NCBI RefSeq assembly: GCF_026914265.1
Contig: NC_069133.1
Location: forward strand, 47,477,417 to 47,541,416
Length of the DNA: 64,000 nucleotides
Source: Mya arenaria
Taxonomy: Eukaryota; Mollusca; Bivalvia; Myida; Myidae
Reading direction: 5' to 3'
This document shows, one piece after another, positions 35,151-48,504 of the stretch. The notes beneath the pieces are model-generated. The model did not search any database and was not told the origin of the DNA. It was given only the letters and a program-made list of their open reading frames with translations. Numbering within the stretch: the stretch's first letter is position 1; each line of letters begins with the position of its first letter. A program made the translations under genes and the position numbers.

Positions 35151-38100
35151 CGATTAGAAATCCTGTGTTTTCTGCACAATTCTTTCAAATCAAGTATCTT
35201 TCATAAGAACCATTGTTTTGGACATTTGTTTATTATGTTTGGTATGTTATCAATCTTATTTGGGAGTAAAAGTACAGCTTTAAGATTAACATGCAATCGG
35301 ATTTAATTTAAAACATGCCTTAAGTTTAACATCCCCTTGGCATTGAGTTTGAACGAAATAAGAAATCAAATGAATGTGTGAATGCCATTTTTATAAAACT
35401 TTCGTCAAAACCGAATCTCTTTGAAAAACAAGGCCAAGCTTATTCTATCTTATTGTGACGGCGACAACAACTCTATGACAGTCAATTCTAGTTTATCAAT
35501 CAATGAAATTATAGAAGTTTCAAATGGTGTCAATGTGTATTTAATAAAACTATAACAACAAATTAAATGAACATATATCTACACCCGAGTTACAACCCAT
35601 CACAATTGTATAGTATATAATCAGATTATCTAAACAAATTAGCAGAAATGCTTTTTCAGAGCAATTTAATTAAATGATTATAAAACAAGTGATAAAATAC
35701 ATGTATATAAATTATATATCAGGTATTCCAGCAGGAAGTATTACTTATAAAGTCCATCCAATGCTTTTCAACATAATGTGTTAATATTCTAGTAACAATC
35801 GACCCCAAAATATTTTTGCCCAGGTCTTATTTAGAAAGCCAATATGTGTTTCTATCAAATGGCTGCCGTTACATGTCAATTCAGTTAAAATATAATGTTT
35901 GGATATAAATGGTAATTTTCTTTATTTACACATAGACGAATATTCACATGGGTACTACTTCCCTCATGATGTATTGTCATACAGCATTTACCACTTCAAG
36001 GTTAAACTAATGATCATATCAAGATCAGAATATAAAAAATACCCGAACATTTGAATTTCCTATATTCTTTTCATGGTCATATGTTGGGCAATATTTTCAG
36101 ATTTCTTTGATAAGCCAACGTTTCATAGGAAGACATACCAAAGAAGGTTGCAAAATTGCGATTTATGTAAGTGTCTTATGGAATAAGTGAGTAAGTATCA
36201 AAAGTATATCTTAATAACTGACCTGTTAAATGTCAAGGACAAGGTCACAGGCATGTCAAAATACTACAAGTAACCGCAAACAACTCAGACTGTCTTTCTA
36301 TTTTCCTTTATTTGGATAATTTACTTTTGCTTGCTCATACAAGTCTGTGATTAGTTACCTTTCAATAAACGGCTTTTAATTTTTTATGCAAAGTACTAGG
36401 AGTTTTCCAAATAAATGATATCGAAGGCAATCTTAAAAGTAGAGCTGTTTCAAAATGTTATATTGTAACACTGTTTCAATGTAAAATATATATCTTGTAT
36501 TTACACATGAACAGATATTATCTGTTTTATTAGGTACTTTAATTTAGATACACAAAAAAGCATTTCAAAAATTGAGTTCAAAAACATTTGAATGTTCAAT
36601 ATTGACAGCGTTATTATTTTTTTCTTCCTTTTCTTTGAAAAAAGGCATAACATTAAATCATATAATTAATAAAAAATAAATCATAGTTTATATGTTTCCC
36701 GTAATAAAAGTCAAGTTTACCGTATAATGTCCCTTCTTTCGTCCATACAATGCTTTACAAGCTTCATAAACAAATATTGTGTGAGTTTCACACCAGGTAT
36801 TCCAGCAGGAAGTATTACTTTTTAAAGTCCATCCAATGCTTTTTTAACATAATGTGTTAATATTATTGTACCAATCGACCCGAAACATTTTTGCCCAGTA
36901 TTTGAAGAGCCAAAAGGTGTTCCTTTTAGTCCAATGGGTACTTCAAATAATGTTTGATCGCAATTTCAACCCTAACAGACTGCCTCCTATCACGTCCACT
37001 GTGTATCCGAACCACCTTTTGACAGTCCATTGTGTGCCTAATACAATACTACGGCTCTATCATGTTTTTTTTAAGTGTTTAAGATAATGACATCCGCGAA
37101 AATTATTTGTCTTCTTGGTATCGAAGAAATAGTGACATTGTTCATTTCTATAATCTGGTGGCATCGCAAAATGTTACCCATATTAAATCCACTCCTCTTT
37201 ACATTCATAAACTCATGTTTGCTATAGATAACACTTAACTTTGTTAACCAAGAGACACAACTCTTATTTAGTTACATATATGGATTTTGCTATATTTGAT
37301 TTGCAATGTAACATGTATTTGGGGCTGGAGGGTTTGAATTACATTTCACTTATTCGTTCGGCTACATGACGGTCTATCAATTGTACAATAAACAATAGTT
37401 TTGCTATATTTGAGATCATTTTTTTGTAAAAAGAAATCATATATTCAGCTCCCTTACTACCAAATTGACTACATATTGACAACAATGAGCCCATACAGGG
37501 CAAACAAACTCATTGGTATATGCAATGTATAATATATCATATTTTGGCAACCATTCGGAACAAATAAATCCTAGTGGCAACTCTAATGAAGCCTTATCAG
37601 TGCCAAATTAATTACTCTTTGTCAGCCATAATCCAATTTCAGAGCCAGCATATCCATGCGATACTCTTATTAAGCTCTTATTAAGCCTACTTGGAATCAT
37701 GTAATATAGCCAAGACAGAGACCAAATCCACACAGTTCCAATTAAGTTTACGTAGTGACAGATAGACCACTTTTTATACCAATTAAGCATACTTAGTGCC
37801 AACAATATAATTTTGGGCAAAGATGAAGCCAGTTTAGAGCCAAACTAACTGATGTTTAGCTCTAATGAAATTAAATATGTGCCAAAGAAGCCAATTTGGT
37901 AACTGCAAGCCCAATAAGAGCTAACAAAAACATGTACATTTCTACATAAACCTACTTAGTTCCCAAAACCCCATGTTTTGGGCAAATTTAAACCTGATTT
38001 AAAGCCAAACAAACATAGAATTGCACAGCTCTTATTAAACATAATCAGTGTTAAAAGGGGTAGGTGGGAGGACGTAATTTCATTTTATGCAAACATTAAG

Positions 38101-39089
38101 TGAGAAAAATGTTTCATGGCAAACAAAAAGGGCGATTTAGAATGAAAAGTACCGATTCAGGTACCAACTTTTGCCTGGTAAGTGGTGTTTTTCTTTAAAT
38201 TTTGAAAAATGTATGCGTCCAGTATGTGGAGAAAAACATGTTTGCATCGACATTTTAGTTTGTTTGGATTCATAACTTTAAGATAAAAAATTATTGAACA
38301 GATTGTGGCTGAGGAGGCAATGTTTACAAATAAACGTGTTGATTTTATCCACAATTTTTCGTATTTTCTTGGCAAATATAGTATATTTGTGCATGTTGTA
38401 ACTGTGCTTTCATGTACATATTTCTATTTTCCAAACTTCATGGTTATTACTCGAATGTACAAGTTTTTTTGTATCTTAACCCCTCAGTTAGTTTATTGCA
38501 AGCACATTACCCACAGTTTGGTGAAATGCAAACATACTTCTGCACAATTGTTTAGGCTTGAGAGGATACGTTTTTAATTTGGGTAATCGCTAATGATCAC
38601 GAGTCTTTCAGTTTGGTATGTAACGTGTATCATTTATAAAGTCAACGACTTTTTTACTTAAGGAACGGATTTGAATTCACAATGACTCGATTAAGAAGAC
38701 GGACGAGCCTCATATTATACAGAAAATAACACAAGACCGCAGTGACAAAGAAATGCTTCATTACAAGAACAGAAAATGCTTTCGTCTCCTCAGAATAACG
38801 CATGCAGCACTAGCGGATTCAGGGGGAGGGTGGCGCTAAAATCGGCAAAGTTTCTATTTATTTCAATAAATGAGAAAAAAGGTAATACAATACGCCTAAT
38901 GTGAACCTTATTGGACTTGAAATTGTTACATTCTATTTGGGTAGAATTTTATCATAAGATAATACTGCGTTCTCAACCTGTCAAATATAAATTTAAAATT
39001 ATGTTATATTGCTTTTTGTGTTATTTGTATTTTACATTTTATTTCTATTTTTTTTCTAATTTCGCCTTACCAATACATTCCAATTTCAG
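35151..39089. other. Long gene-poor stretch
   Basis: About 3.9 kb of AT-rich DNA with no convincing coding region. One direct repeat is visible: 35722-35830 and 36790-36900 share ggtattccagcaggaagta and the following ~100 bp. A segment at 37600-38010 is rich in gccaa/agcc motifs. A possible isolated transposon end (agcggattcagggggaggg) lies at about 38813. Confidence 0.45.
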
Positions 39090-39265
39090 TCGACGTTTCT
39101 GATGATAGAATGATTAGAGAATGTTGCAAAGCGTTCGCCAACAGTGTGGCGAGGTGTTGTCGTAAAAGAGACCGAAAGGTTCCTCTTGACGTTTACCTTG
39201 TGAACAACTGCCAGACAATCACTGCGTGGATAAAAGAAGACATTAAATTGTATCTAGATTTCTAG
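39090..39265 (+). pseudogene. Orphan last exon of a macro gene (A type)
   Basis: After an AG acceptor (caatttcag) an open frame of 58 codons runs to a TAG. It encodes the C-terminal part of a second macro domain (RECCKAFANSVA, VPLDVYLVNNC, WIKEDIKLYL). It is closest to the last exon of A1/A2 but on the opposite strand. No partner exons are visible for several kb upstream on the plus strand. It is probably a stranded fragment. Its open frame and intact acceptor leave a small chance that it is spliced into something. Confidence 0.75.
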
Positions 39266-41874
39266 ATGAGATTTACCGATTATATACCGATTTTATTGGG
39301 GATAATTAAAATAATTAAATAACAAATTACATTTTAGTATTTGATCAAATGGTATTTGTCGTTATTGTCACTTATACTTTTACAAAATAAGGCAAGACAT
39401 ATTGGTAACTAAAAATAGACCGATATATACTTTAATTCTAAGGAGACACTGTCCCAACCAACATAATGGCAAATGGTACGTCTGGTCAATTTGTGGATTT
39501 CCCTGTTTTATTGGATCCCATGCCAAATGCGAAAACAGATAATAGCCTTACAATTTCAGCCCAGGATATTCTTAAACTGCAGCCCATATAACAGCCAAAA
39601 ATTATTAACATCAAATTGGGGACCGATGCATTTTTAAAGTTTACCTGTTATGTTTTGTCTGCTCATGGGGAAAACGTCAGAATGAGCTCAAATACATGAA
39701 TGTTATAAGAGCAACGGCGAAACGATGTAAAACAGTGTGGTTAAAAAACGATAATCAATTTAGAAAATAGAAGCTATCGACACCCAGCAAAGTCGTGGTC
39801 GGAGATTACGAAATGTGGTGGCTTTGTGTTTTTTGGAGCAAACCTCATTGTAACCAAATGCATTTAAATTGACAAGATTATTTCATTTCGATAAATGGCA
39901 TCGCCCTTGAGAGGAATCGTTTACCATTATACTATGTTATTCGGAGACAAACCAATTGGGCGATCACGGCGTATTGGTTTTTAACGATCTAAAGACAAGA
40001 TTTGTCTAATCCTGTTTTTCTGCACATGCGTTTCAATGAGGGGGCCCCTTGTTTTGCCATTTTGATGACTCACCGGTATGGGATCATTTGACAAGGGCGG
40101 CAAACCAGTATCGGATGTTTGTCCACCAACGCAAAATGATGTGGGATGATTTTTCCACCTAGTCGAAAATGACATCGGATATTTTGTCCATGGGATGCTT
40201 TGACTGGCTTCCCAGAAAACCATATTATTCAGGCTTGTCATAGGGTGTAAAATTGATTCTTCAGGTGGTGTGCTAAGGGTCCAAGGTAATAAGGCAACAA
40301 TATAAGCCAATGGTCGATCTTGAATCATGTAAGAACGGTAGAGAATCAAATATATTCTATATAAATAAAGTCAGATGGGTGAGGTAATGTGCGGCAGAGG
40401 TGTTGCAATTACCATGATGCGGCCTATCAGTCAAACTAGCCGGTCAATACCCCATTGATCAATCAGCATCTAGATGTGGCTGGGCTTATCAGTTGTCCGT
40501 TGCTTTCAGCCATGTTCGCCGACTGTCTGCACTTATCAACAGTAATTACCGTTTTTCTATACAAATATGGTTCTCATAACTGACAATTGAGGAAATCCGA
40601 AATACTGACATTTCCCCTTAATGCTACTCAAAATATGCATTTCCTTGTACTTGTTTGAAAACAAAGGTACCTTTAAGTAGACCATTTCAACCCTCCAAAT
40701 GTGTTAATCGTTAATGTAACCGTACATAATATACGTTTATTTTCCGTTAGTCTTTAAATAGGAAATATTATAATGAGAAATCAGTATTAGTATAATATTG
40801 ATGATATCATGCGATTTTAAGTGATTTCTTTTCCTTTAGAATATTGTATCCTTTTTATGCCTTCAATTTAACATCCGAAGCATACATATTTGCTTCTAAG
40901 TGTTTTTGACACTATTAGCGGGTGACAACTCAGTTGACTTGCGTCATATACTTACTTCAAATTTAGATAAAAGTTCTAATATCACTTAAATAAAGGTCAT
41001 AAAATGTATGTACGTATCTCTGTAAATGACGAAAATCAAAGTATAAACTTGTAAGAACAGTTTTGCATTTCATTTACTATATAAATTAGTGAAATTTGGT
41101 GTTAATTTCGGCCAAAAGCATGTATTTCCTGATATTGCCAATAAACTGAAACTAAAACTGATATGAATACATTGCGTAAAACATTAAGGTAGTTATATCA
41201 ATACTAATAAATCATCAATCTTGTATAAAGGTGATACTTGTAATGGTAAGGAAAATCAGCAAAATCCATCGTTTTGACATAAGTTATAAACAAACGTCGT
41301 TTTGTTGGTTGACTTTCGTAAAGGAAATTGATTCACGTTCTTTTGCCATAAATATGGGTTTAAAAAAATGGACATTTGCTGTAACAAATTACCGATGTTA
41401 TTTAGTAATAAATAATTTTCAATGTTTGACATTTAATTATTTCTAACTGATTCATACATTGCATTCAACTAATAATAATAAATTGATGTTACTTTTTTGC
41501 TATGCTTTACCAAGTTCGATGTTTTTTTATCTCATTGTCAAGAGTAACTTCTGTATTATTCTGCTTCTGTGTATTCGTCGCAGAGCCCTGACAAAAGAGT
41601 CACGTGTCACTGTAGGCGTAGCCTTATCGCTATCAATATGGTGTTAATAAGCAGGTGTATGAACCTCTGATAAATGTTTGGGATACAGCCAACACCATTC
41701 AATCTTTGTTTGTGTTTGTACTGATCCCTGTCGCACTGTAGAATGCGTCCTGTTTTGTGCAGACAACAATTATTGTTTAATCCACAATGTCTGCGTGTCT
41801 GTCGGAATCTTTCATTCTTCGACCGTTCCATCATATATTGATAATGGTTAGTTTAATAGTGATCAGTTATATGC
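39266..41874. other. Gene-poor stretch
   Basis: No recognisable gene. A slightly more GC-rich segment at about 39980-40560 contains a 122-codon minus-strand frame without known motifs, and could be an old transposon. Confidence 0.4.
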
Positions 41875-43720
41875 GTTGCATTTTGTATCTCACATTCAAT
41901 GTCAGTAAGGCTATGATCAGTGTGCCTATATATAAACATAGTGTGGAAAGTTCAGTGTATTGCTTTGTATGACACACAGTCAATTTCAGTTAGGCTATGA
42001 TCAGTGTGCCTTTATAAAACCATGGCGAGGATAGTTCAGTGTGTTGCGTTATATATCACACATTCAATGTCAGTTAGGCTATGATCAATGTGCCGATATA
42101 AAAAACATGGCGAGGAAAGTACAGTGTATTGCTTTGTATGACACACAGTCAATTTCAGTTTGGCTATGATCAGTGTGCCAATATAAAAACATGGCGAGGA
42201 AAGTCCAGTGTATTGCGTTGTTTGACACACAGTCAATTTCATTAAGGCTATGATCAGTGTGCCTATATATAAACATGGAGAGAATAGTTCAGTGTGTTGC
42301 GTTGTATGTCACACATCCAATGTCAGTAAGGCTATGACCATTGTGCCTATATATAAACATAGAGAGGATAGTTCAGTGTATTGCGTTGTATGTCACACAT
42401 TCAATGTCAGTAAGGCTATGACCATTGTGCCTATATATAAACATAGAGAGGATAGTTCAGTGTATTGCGTTGTATGTCACACATCCAATGTCAGTAAGGC
42501 TATGACCATTGTGCTTATATATAAACATAGAGAGGATAGTTCAGTGTATTGCGTTGAATGTCACATATTCAATGTCAGTAAGGCTATGACCATTGTGCCT
42601 ATATATAAACATAGAGAGGATAGTTCAGTGTATTGCGTTGAATGTCACATATTCAATGTCAGTAAGGCTATGATCAGTGTGCCTATATATAAACATAGAG
42701 AGGATAGTTCAGTGTATTGCGTTGTATGGTACATATTCAATGTCACTAAGGCTATGGTCAGTGTGCCTATATATAAACATGGCGAGGAAAGTTCAGTGTG
42801 CTGCGTTATATGTCACACATTCAATGTCAGTAAGGCTATAATTTGTGTGCCTATATATAAACATGGAGAGAATAGTTCAGTGTGTTGCGTTGTATGTCAC
42901 ACATCCAATATCAGTAAGGCTATGATCAGTGTGCCTATATATAAACATAGAGAGGATAGTTCAGTGTATTGCGTTGTATGGTACATATTCAATGTCACTA
43001 AGGCTATGGTCAGTGTGCCTATATATAAACATGGCGAGGAAAGTTCAGTGTGCTGCGTTATATGTCACAGAATCAATCTCAGTAAGGCTATAATCATTGT
43101 GCCTATATATAAACATGGCGAGGATAGTTCAGTGTGTTGCGTCATATGTCACATTTTCAATGTCAGTAAGGCTATGATCAATGTGCCTATATATAAACAT
43201 GGCGAGGATAGTTCAGTGTGTTGCGTTATATGTCACATATTCAATGTCAGTAACGCTATAATCTATGTGCCTATATATAAACATGGCGAGGATAGTTCAG
43301 TGTGTTGCGTTGTATGTCACACATTCAATGTCAGTAAGGCTATGATCAATGTGCCTATATAAAAACATGGCGAGAGGATAGTACAATGCATTGCGTTGTA
43401 TGACACACAGTCAATTTTAGTTAGGCTATGATCAGTGTGCCTTTACATAAACATGGCGAGGATAGTTAAGTGTGTTGCGTTATATGTCACACATTCAATG
43501 TCAGTAAGGCTATGATCAATGTGCCTATATAAAAACATGGCGAGGAAAGTACAGTACATTACGTTGTATATCACACATTCAATGTCAGTAAGGCTATGAT
43601 CAGTGTGCCTATATATAAAGATGGCGAGGATAGTTCAGTGTGTTGCGTTGTATGTCACACTTTCAATGTCAGGTTAGCCTCGATCCGTGTACCTATATAG
43701 AAACACATGTACACAAGTCA
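41875..43720. repeat. 84-bp minisatellite
   Basis: About 22 units of 84 bp with cores gtcagtaaggctatgatcag and tatatataaacat. Since 84 is a multiple of three, part of the array (42250-43362, plus) stays open for 370 codons with a 28-aa period (CVVCH, PIYKH). Flanking units contain small indels and stops in that frame, so the open frame is probably a by-product. Confidence 0.9.
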
Positions 43721-43799
43721 GTGTGTTGCGTTGAGGGTATCAATTTTAGGTCGGTTTGGATTTGGTCAGTGCGCTAAGATACATATTGAGATATAATAC

Positions 43800-43910
<111 letters not shown>

Positions 43911-44029
43911 CATAGGTATGTGTGTTGCGCTGTGTGTTACACGTTCAATAACGGGTTAGCTTTAACCAGTATGCATATATTTATAATACATATGCCAATC
44001 AAGTATTTAAGAAATCGGCCTTCACACAA

Positions 44030-44180
44030 AAGTGTTGACTTGTGGAGTTTTGTGCTGTTCTTCCATGTTTCTTGTTTGTGATTTTATGTTACGTGTCTTT
44101 GGCGTTTACCCAGTGCCATTAAACCGGGTTTATGTTTAAACTTTTTGCTACTGAGCTTGTTTCTGTAGCTTTTTGAATAA
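44030..44180 (-). repeat. Interspersed repeat, copy 2 (inverted)
   Basis: Reverse complement of 34435-34590: the ctttttgctactgagc and gccattaaaccgggttta segments correspond. Confidence 0.65.
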
Positions 44181-45265
44181 AAAATGCTTCCTAATCAAGC
44201 TGAGAACTATTGCACTTATCGCCTTGATGATATAAATGGTAAGTGCTATAAATATATGCCTGATATCTGCCATAAACTGTTTCTACTGTATCGATATAAC
44301 GTTCATGCATTCGAAATATAACTATAAAATATCGCATAAGGGAGGCTGCGAGGTAATGCAGAATATCGCAATGAAGGTACCCCTCTGGGCAAGAATTGTG
44401 AGTATATTATGCTACGGATCTATTTTCGCTTTTTTGCAAAACAGAACGCAGTTAAATTGAAATTACTCGACTTTATTTTTGATTTATTGCTTCTTGTTGA
44501 GGTTTCTTTCTGAAAATGGGGAATTTCTGTGAAACATTTGGGTACGATAGCCGGGTATCGGCTAGGACAAAGAAGGGTAAAATGGCCCGGTCGATTTCTA
44601 AAGCGAAAGGTAAAAGACAACTTTTAAAAGATTCATTTTGGTAATAATAAAAAATAATTAAATTTTGCCATCGTTTTCACCCCTTATTTTATATACAAGA
44701 CGAGGATAGTTGTGTATGATAGGGACTAAATGACGATCAAGTACATTCGAAAGTCGATTATTTTACGCCTGAGGTCGGCGAAAATCGATTATATAAAACT
44801 ATAAATCTATATTTGTGTGTCGCTATGATGATAGTTATGTTCCTTGGATGGTGTTAACGTGTTCTTATTTGGAAATAGAACAATTCCAAACACAGGATTT
44901 TTTTTCAAATGTGTGATTTTGTAAAATGGAATATAATCACCAGTGCTAAAGCAAGATTTCTGCTAGGTGTTTGCGGTGATTTTAACCCCATGTTTCAACC
45001 CAGTAAAGTGAAATGAAATTTAAATAAAAGGAAAGCTCAGTTACCACTCACCACAGGTGAGCACGAGGAAACCGCTATTGATACCGTGTACTTAGACAGA
45101 AGTCCATATTCGGACAACAAAAACACATATTTACAGTCTATAGCCACTTCAACATACTGCGTCGATTCATGTTTTCTGGTTCACAGCCGTATGCCAGGGG
45201 CCCCACCACCCACACACGCTGGGGCCCCTGGGATGAATCCGACCCTTCTCATTCCTCCCTGGGCC
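44181..45265. other. Gene-poor stretch with one hairpin
   Basis: No gene seen. 45194-45205 and 45220-45231 form a perfect 12-bp inverted repeat (ccaggggcccca) with a 14-nt loop. Confidence 0.5.
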
Positions 45266-46420
45266 GTGCAAGTTTGTTTTTTTGCAAAATCTCTATTATC
45301 CTTGCAGCTGTTGTTGAATGATATGGAACTGTTTTGCAATATTTGTAATTTAAAAGTTAATACGTATAAAACAAACGTAATAATTTTTGAAAAAGGGCAA
45401 AAATCACTACAGGATTTCTATTAAAACGGCACAAAGCTAGGGGTAGATTATTCGATAAAAAAAAAATTGAGACTAATTCTTTGCGTAAAAAGGTCGACTC
45501 ATCTTTCCGCACTATATGGATAATTAGAAAGAGTACTACTGATTATTCTTTAATAACACAGGAAGATCAAATATTGGATTAAGAACTGCTGTATTTTGTT
45601 AAAGGTTTATATGGTGCTTGAAAATGATGCAAATCAAAAGTTTACATACAACCCAAATTGAGCCCATCAAATTAAAAGAACGTTACAAGAAATGGAATTA
45701 ATTGTATATGGATAAGCAAATTTGATAATGTTCTTCCATTTCTTCTTATAAAACAAAGAATATTAGACATGTACTACCAGCATGTGTCCTCAAATATCAG
45801 CCATTCACGAAAATTTAAGTCGTATTGTTTGTATAAACACGAGTTTACACTAGAACTATACTTTGATAACGTTATTATTGAAATATAGAATCTCCTTCAC
45901 GATGTCTCTTAATAATATGGCCAACGAATCACAGTTTATGCCATAATACCCCTGAAGGGCAATGATTGTGTGTGTATTGTAGTATGCTAGTTATATAATC
46001 AGAGTATCATTTGTATCAGTATGTCCAGAATATAGAGATTTACGTTTGAAATATTTTAAGTCTTGTTATTGAAGATGATTTTCTTAACACAAATTTGAAC
46101 AATCGATGTCAGTAATATCGAGACTCAAATCGGTATTTCTTAAAACATATGTTTTGCAATAAAAAAAGAACATGCCTTGGTTATTTGTACAAACTTATGC
46201 TCTATTTGATATTCCAAAATCCATTCGATCTTAAACATACTAAATGTTTATGCCACACATCGTTTTCCCCTCAGTTTTACACTTCTATTACCATCCTATT
46301 TGTTATCGCTATAAGCTCTGTAAGTTTTTTATGCGAAATATACTACGACTATGTACACCACATGAAATTAACTGCTGTATTGTGTTTAATCATGTCGAAG
46401 TACTAGAATTGACTTGTCTT
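45266..46420 (+). pseudogene. Decayed non-LTR retrotransposon fragment
   Basis: Near 45300 the plus strand encodes a reverse-transcriptase-like segment (LLNDMELFCNICNLK, VNTYKTNVIIFEKG), which matches the part of RTE/CR1/L2-type polymerases after the YxDD motif. Further broken frames follow (KSTTDYS, KERYKKWN, MFMPHIVF, LCKFFMRN) and resemble the usual C-terminal tail in order, with many stops. It is 5'-truncated and inactive. The clade is not resolved. Confidence 0.5.
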
Positions 46421-47439
46421 GACTCGAAAACTGAAATTCAGCTCAAGCCGGTTCAAGGGGTCTTATAATGTCTTCAACGGAAAATCACAATTGGACCGAT
46501 AGTGTTCAAATAATCCGACACTTAAATTATCACAGTCAACTCGAGACTGCTATTGTATGCCCACTTATCACTTCAACCATAGTTCATTGTTTTGCCAGCA
46601 ATGCGTTTTATTAAAGTGTACTCGCACTTCTGATACAATATCAAACTGTTATCGAAGTTATTCATCTCACACTATTTGGTCGTACGCCTGTTGATATGAT
46701 GGCGGTGTTTCCGTAAATAATATCTAGTGTATATGTATGTCATAACATACTTATGATTGGACTACAATTTATTTTGTAGAGATGAAAGGAAAACGAAAAA
46801 AATAACACCATATATCATAAATATTATTCAAAAAATTAAACACTGTATGACATTCATTGGAACTTGACCACCGTCACTAAACAACACCATGATAAATACT
46901 AAATGTATGCTAACATTATATAATAACGAACACATTTATAAACATGGAAACTTGAGGTCTAAGGACTTTTGAGTGTATCGCTTCATCCACAATTACAATT
47001 TGTGTATTATATATAAACAGAAAAAAGTAAATGTCAACCGTTGTTCTGTTGATGCGTTTTCCAAAACCCTTAATTCAATTTTGTTGTCGACGCAATGATT
47101 TCCGTTTCTTCTTTTTATCATTATATTATAAAATTAATTTCATGATTTAACATCTCACCTCGAAACGTTTTTAAAACAATCACATTTTTATACTTGATTC
47201 CATCATAATTACAGCTAAATGACCTTTAAAGCAGTTGGTATCATCAATAAAAATATCAGTTTATTTTACAGCAATATGTAAGGTTAGTATTTCTTGAATA
47301 GAAGACGTGCGTTTCCGTATTTTAAACGGGTCTAGAATTTTCGATCTTACCCACCTTAGGAGGTACAGATCACGTGCCGAAACATGCAATCTCAGAATAA
47401 GAATTTAATGGATAATGATACTCGATTAAAGAATGCTAA
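46421..47439. other. Gene-poor stretch
   Basis: AT-rich sequence, short frames only, nothing recognised. Confidence 0.4.
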
Positions 47440-47970
47440 TTCAGAAGGGTACAGAACTGCACAAAACTCCACAAACAGCATAGTGCATACATACTATATA
47501 CAAAATAGGTATGTTTATCAATAATTGTTACGTACCGCCTTGGAACGGTTAGTAAAATGTAAATTTACTGGGGGTTTATACCAGTTTATGTGCACAAACC
47601 TCACTCTTATCCCAACACTCCTTTATAAAGATAAAACCCAAAAGGTAAATCTTAACAAAGTATGCACTAACTTGAGGAAACTTATCAATAAAACAAATAA
47701 TAATAAACGTATAGGTAAACCCCAAGTACTTCTATGATTAGAGATCCCAACTCTATCTGCAGACGGAGGGATACAATTCAGAGCACCTAATGCAAAAACT
47801 TTTCGAAGATGCGATGTAGTCATTGTTTGAAACCATAAACATCCCGCACAGTCTGCTTTATGAAATAAAAGGTTTAAAACTGTATGATCATAGAGTTTCA
47901 TAATAAAAAGCATCATTTTACTAAAACTGGGGACAAATAAGGAAAACATTATTAAAAATAAAAGCGTCAT
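47440..47970 (+). repeat. Interspersed repeat, copy 3 (longer)
   Basis: Begins with the gcacaaaactccacaaac segment shared with 34540 and continues with further repeat-like sequence. Open frames on either strand are short and unlike known proteins. I infer that the 34.4, 44.1 and 47.4 kb copies belong to one family. Confidence 0.45.
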
Positions 47971-48504
47971 GTATTAGCTAATCTTTCCTTCCAAATGATT
48001 TGAAAATGTAAAATATTTGAAGAAAATGAAGTCACATGCCAAAACACTCCGAGTCAGCCAAAAACGTGTTCGCAAAATACGGTTTTAAAGATAACATGAA
48101 TAAGCAAAATCTTCATTAAAAATCAACTGAAAGGACTGAAAGCTTAGTTATGAAACCTTAAAATGACGACCCCTCCAGGGAACTATTTGACGTTGGCTTC
48201 AAATCACTGAGTGTCATTATGTTAACGTCTGTAAACTACTTTGCACGCGCTATTAGGTGAAATGTAAAACAAAGCATTTACAACAAGTATGCAATATTAA
48301 GATCCTTCACGTGTATGTGGGATGCATCAAAATTTCAAAAATTCATATCATTTATAGCCAAATTAAGTTGCTCGAGGTAAGAGATAGATGAAGTATGACC
48401 CTAAATTATTTTTCAATTTGTTCATATCGAGGAGTTGAAGAAACAAAATGACAACATTGAAACAATTGATATGTTTTCAATAAACTCTCTGACTAGACAC
48501 TTTA

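Noticed and set aside
38813-38832. A transposon-end-like sequence (agcggattcagggggaggg)
   Set aside because: No matching inverted copy was found within several kb, so no element can be drawn.
39981-40349. A 122-codon minus-strand frame
   Set aside because: Composition and lack of motifs do not support a gene; no start context or homologous copy in the window.
42036-42276. Minus-strand frames with repeated YRHTDHS peptides
   Set aside because: They are antisense readings of the 84-bp satellite.
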